A stretch of 6,631 nt of DNA. It comes from Actinomycetota bacterium (lineage in GTDB: Bacteria; Actinomycetota; Humimicrobiia; Humimicrobiales; Humimicrobiaceae). The translations under genes and the position numbers were made by a program. The notes under the pieces are model-generated. The model saw only the letters and a list, made by a program, of their open reading frames with translations. It had not been told where the DNA came from and did no database searches. Each line of letters opens with the position of its first letter. Position 1 is the first letter of the stretch. The stretch lies in NCBI GenBank assembly GCA_016927635.1, contig JAFGMJ010000058.1:1-6631 (forward strand). The letters are read 5' to 3'. Positions 5,935 through 6,631 of this stretch are shown one piece after another.

Positions 5935-6631
5935 GGCATTAAAAACCCTCCGTTTACACCATAAACCTGGCCGGTAATATAGGATGCATCATCAGATGCA
6001 AGAAAAAGCGCAAGTTTTGCAATGTCTGCCGCGCGTCCAAGCTTTCCCACGGGTATTCTTTTGATTATTTTTTCCTTCACATCCTGCGGAATGCCGCCAA
6101 GCATTTCGGTCTCTATAAAACCGGGTGCTATGGCATTAACAGTTATTCCTTTTGGCGCAGCTTCATAAGCTAAGGATTTTGTAAAACCTATTACGCCTGC
6201 TTTTGCAGCACCATATGCAGTCTGCCCGAAATTTCCGCAAAGCCCTATTACTGAAGCCATATTTATAATTCTTCCAAAGCTGTTCTGCCGCATATTTACA
6301 ATAGCTTCCTTACAGCAATAATAGACGCCAGTTAAGTTAATCCTTATTACATCGTCCCAGTGGTATTTGTCTTCCATATTATGAAGTGTTTTGTCTCGAA
6401 GTATGGCGGCATTATTTACCAGTATGTCTATTCTGCCGGAAGTGCTGAATATATTTTCAAACATGGCTTTTACTTCATCAGGGCTTCCCACATCAGCAGC
6501 AAATACAAAACATTTACCCCCTGTTTTTTTTATCATCTCACAGGTATTTTCTGCGTCAGGCTTGTTTATGTCATTTACAAAAACAGTTGAGCCTTCTTTT
6601 GCAAATTCAAGAGCCATTTCCCTTCCTATGC
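5931..6631 (-). CDS. Short-chain dehydrogenase/reductase, FabG/PhaB-like; 5' end outside window
   Basis: This is a classical Rossmann-fold SDR missing its N-terminus. An ATG at 6617 looks like a start, but the frame runs on upstream and encodes Ile-Gly-Arg-Glu directly before it, which is the end of the cofactor motif (TGxxxGIG), so the true start is beyond the window. Numbering from that internal Met, visible elements are NNAAI (68-72), N94 in the INLTG helix, the catalytic S122 (NMASVIG), Y135 and K139 (YGAAK), and the PG motif (APGF, 164-167). The ending VNGGFLMP is typical of FabG-type 3-oxoacyl reductases. It most likely reduces a 3-oxoacyl-ACP or 3-oxoacyl-CoA with NAD(P)H, or runs in reverse on a 3-hydroxyacyl-CoA. 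Its ATGA overlap with the CoA-transferase gene favours an acyl-CoA substrate. The exact substrate is not resolvable. Confidence 0.92.
   Translation of the reverse strand, partial: IGREMALEFAKEGSTVFVNDINKPDAENTCEMIKKTGGKCFVFAADVGSPDEVKAMFENIFSTSGRIDILVNNAAILRDKTLHNMEDKYHWDDVIRINLTGVYYCCKEAIVNMRQNSFGRIINMASVIGLCGNFGQTAYGAAKAGVIGFTKSLAYEAAPKGITVNAIAPGFIETEMLGGIPQDVKEKIIKRIPVGKLGRAADIAKLALFLASDDASYITGQVYGVNGGFLMP

Noticed and set aside
238..5977. Plus-strand open frames, for example 1018-1437, 2042-2494 and 5602-5964
   Set aside because: They lie antisense to well-recognised minus-strand genes, show no family motifs, and their composition is explained by the codons of the opposite strand.
6615..6617. 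ATG at 6617 as the true start of the SDR gene
   Set aside because: The frame continues upstream and encodes Ile-Gly-Arg-Glu, the end of the conserved cofactor motif, so the gene begins outside the window.
1..6631. tRNA, rRNA, CRISPR array, insertion sequence or attachment site
   Set aside because: Coding density is high, the gaps are short, and I saw no clover-leaf pattern, regularly spaced repeats, transposase motifs or terminal inverted repeats.

Overview
The window is a minus-strand gene run that looks like the regulator-proximal part of a bacterial microcompartment (BMC) locus, next to a separate acyl-CoA/ketoacid gene pair. Every gene I can support is on the minus strand, so the window reads right to left. 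The organism is a bacterium. Intergenic DNA is very AT-rich, Ile is often ATA and Arg often AGG/AGA, and the gene content (an FeS-flavoprotein, a CoA-transferase and a metabolosome) suggests an anaerobic, fermentative life. The phylum cannot be fixed from the sequence.

Right part (6631 to about 4350): a short-chain dehydrogenase/reductase, whose 5' end lies outside the window, overlaps by ATGA the start of a fused alpha/beta family I CoA-transferase of the acetate/propionate/3-ketoacid type. Two adjoining inverted repeats at the end of the CoA-transferase gene (4351-4416) probably mark the end of this transcription unit.

Middle (about 4320 to 3488): a good sigma70-type promoter (TTGACT, 17-bp spacer, TAGAAT) drives a DeoR-family sugar-phosphate-responsive repressor. 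Three TTGTT units exactly 10 bp apart sit between the promoter and the start codon and are a likely operator.

Left part (3422 to 1): in transcription order, two different BMC-P (EutN/CcmL) pentamer vertex proteins, a PduS-like FeS-flavoprotein, a PduT-like tandem-domain shell trimer with the FeS-cluster cysteine, and a class II (FucA-like) aldolase that runs off the left edge. I read this as a metabolosome that cleaves a fuculose- or rhamnulose-phosphate-like sugar to DHAP plus lactaldehyde, keeps the aldehyde inside the shell, and carries a PduS/PduT electron-transfer module across the shell. The signature enzymes that would settle the type (aldehyde dehydrogenase, phosphotransacylase, glycyl-radical or B12 diol dehydratase) and the BMC-H hexamers are not visible and are expected beyond position 1.

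The most notable points are the pairing of a PduS/PduT redox module with a class II aldolase and a DeoR regulator, changes at two expected FucA active-site tyrosines, a Cys-rich tail on the PduT-like protein, the 10-bp-phased operator candidate, and the nearby CoA-transferase, which could handle acyl-CoA made by the compartment.
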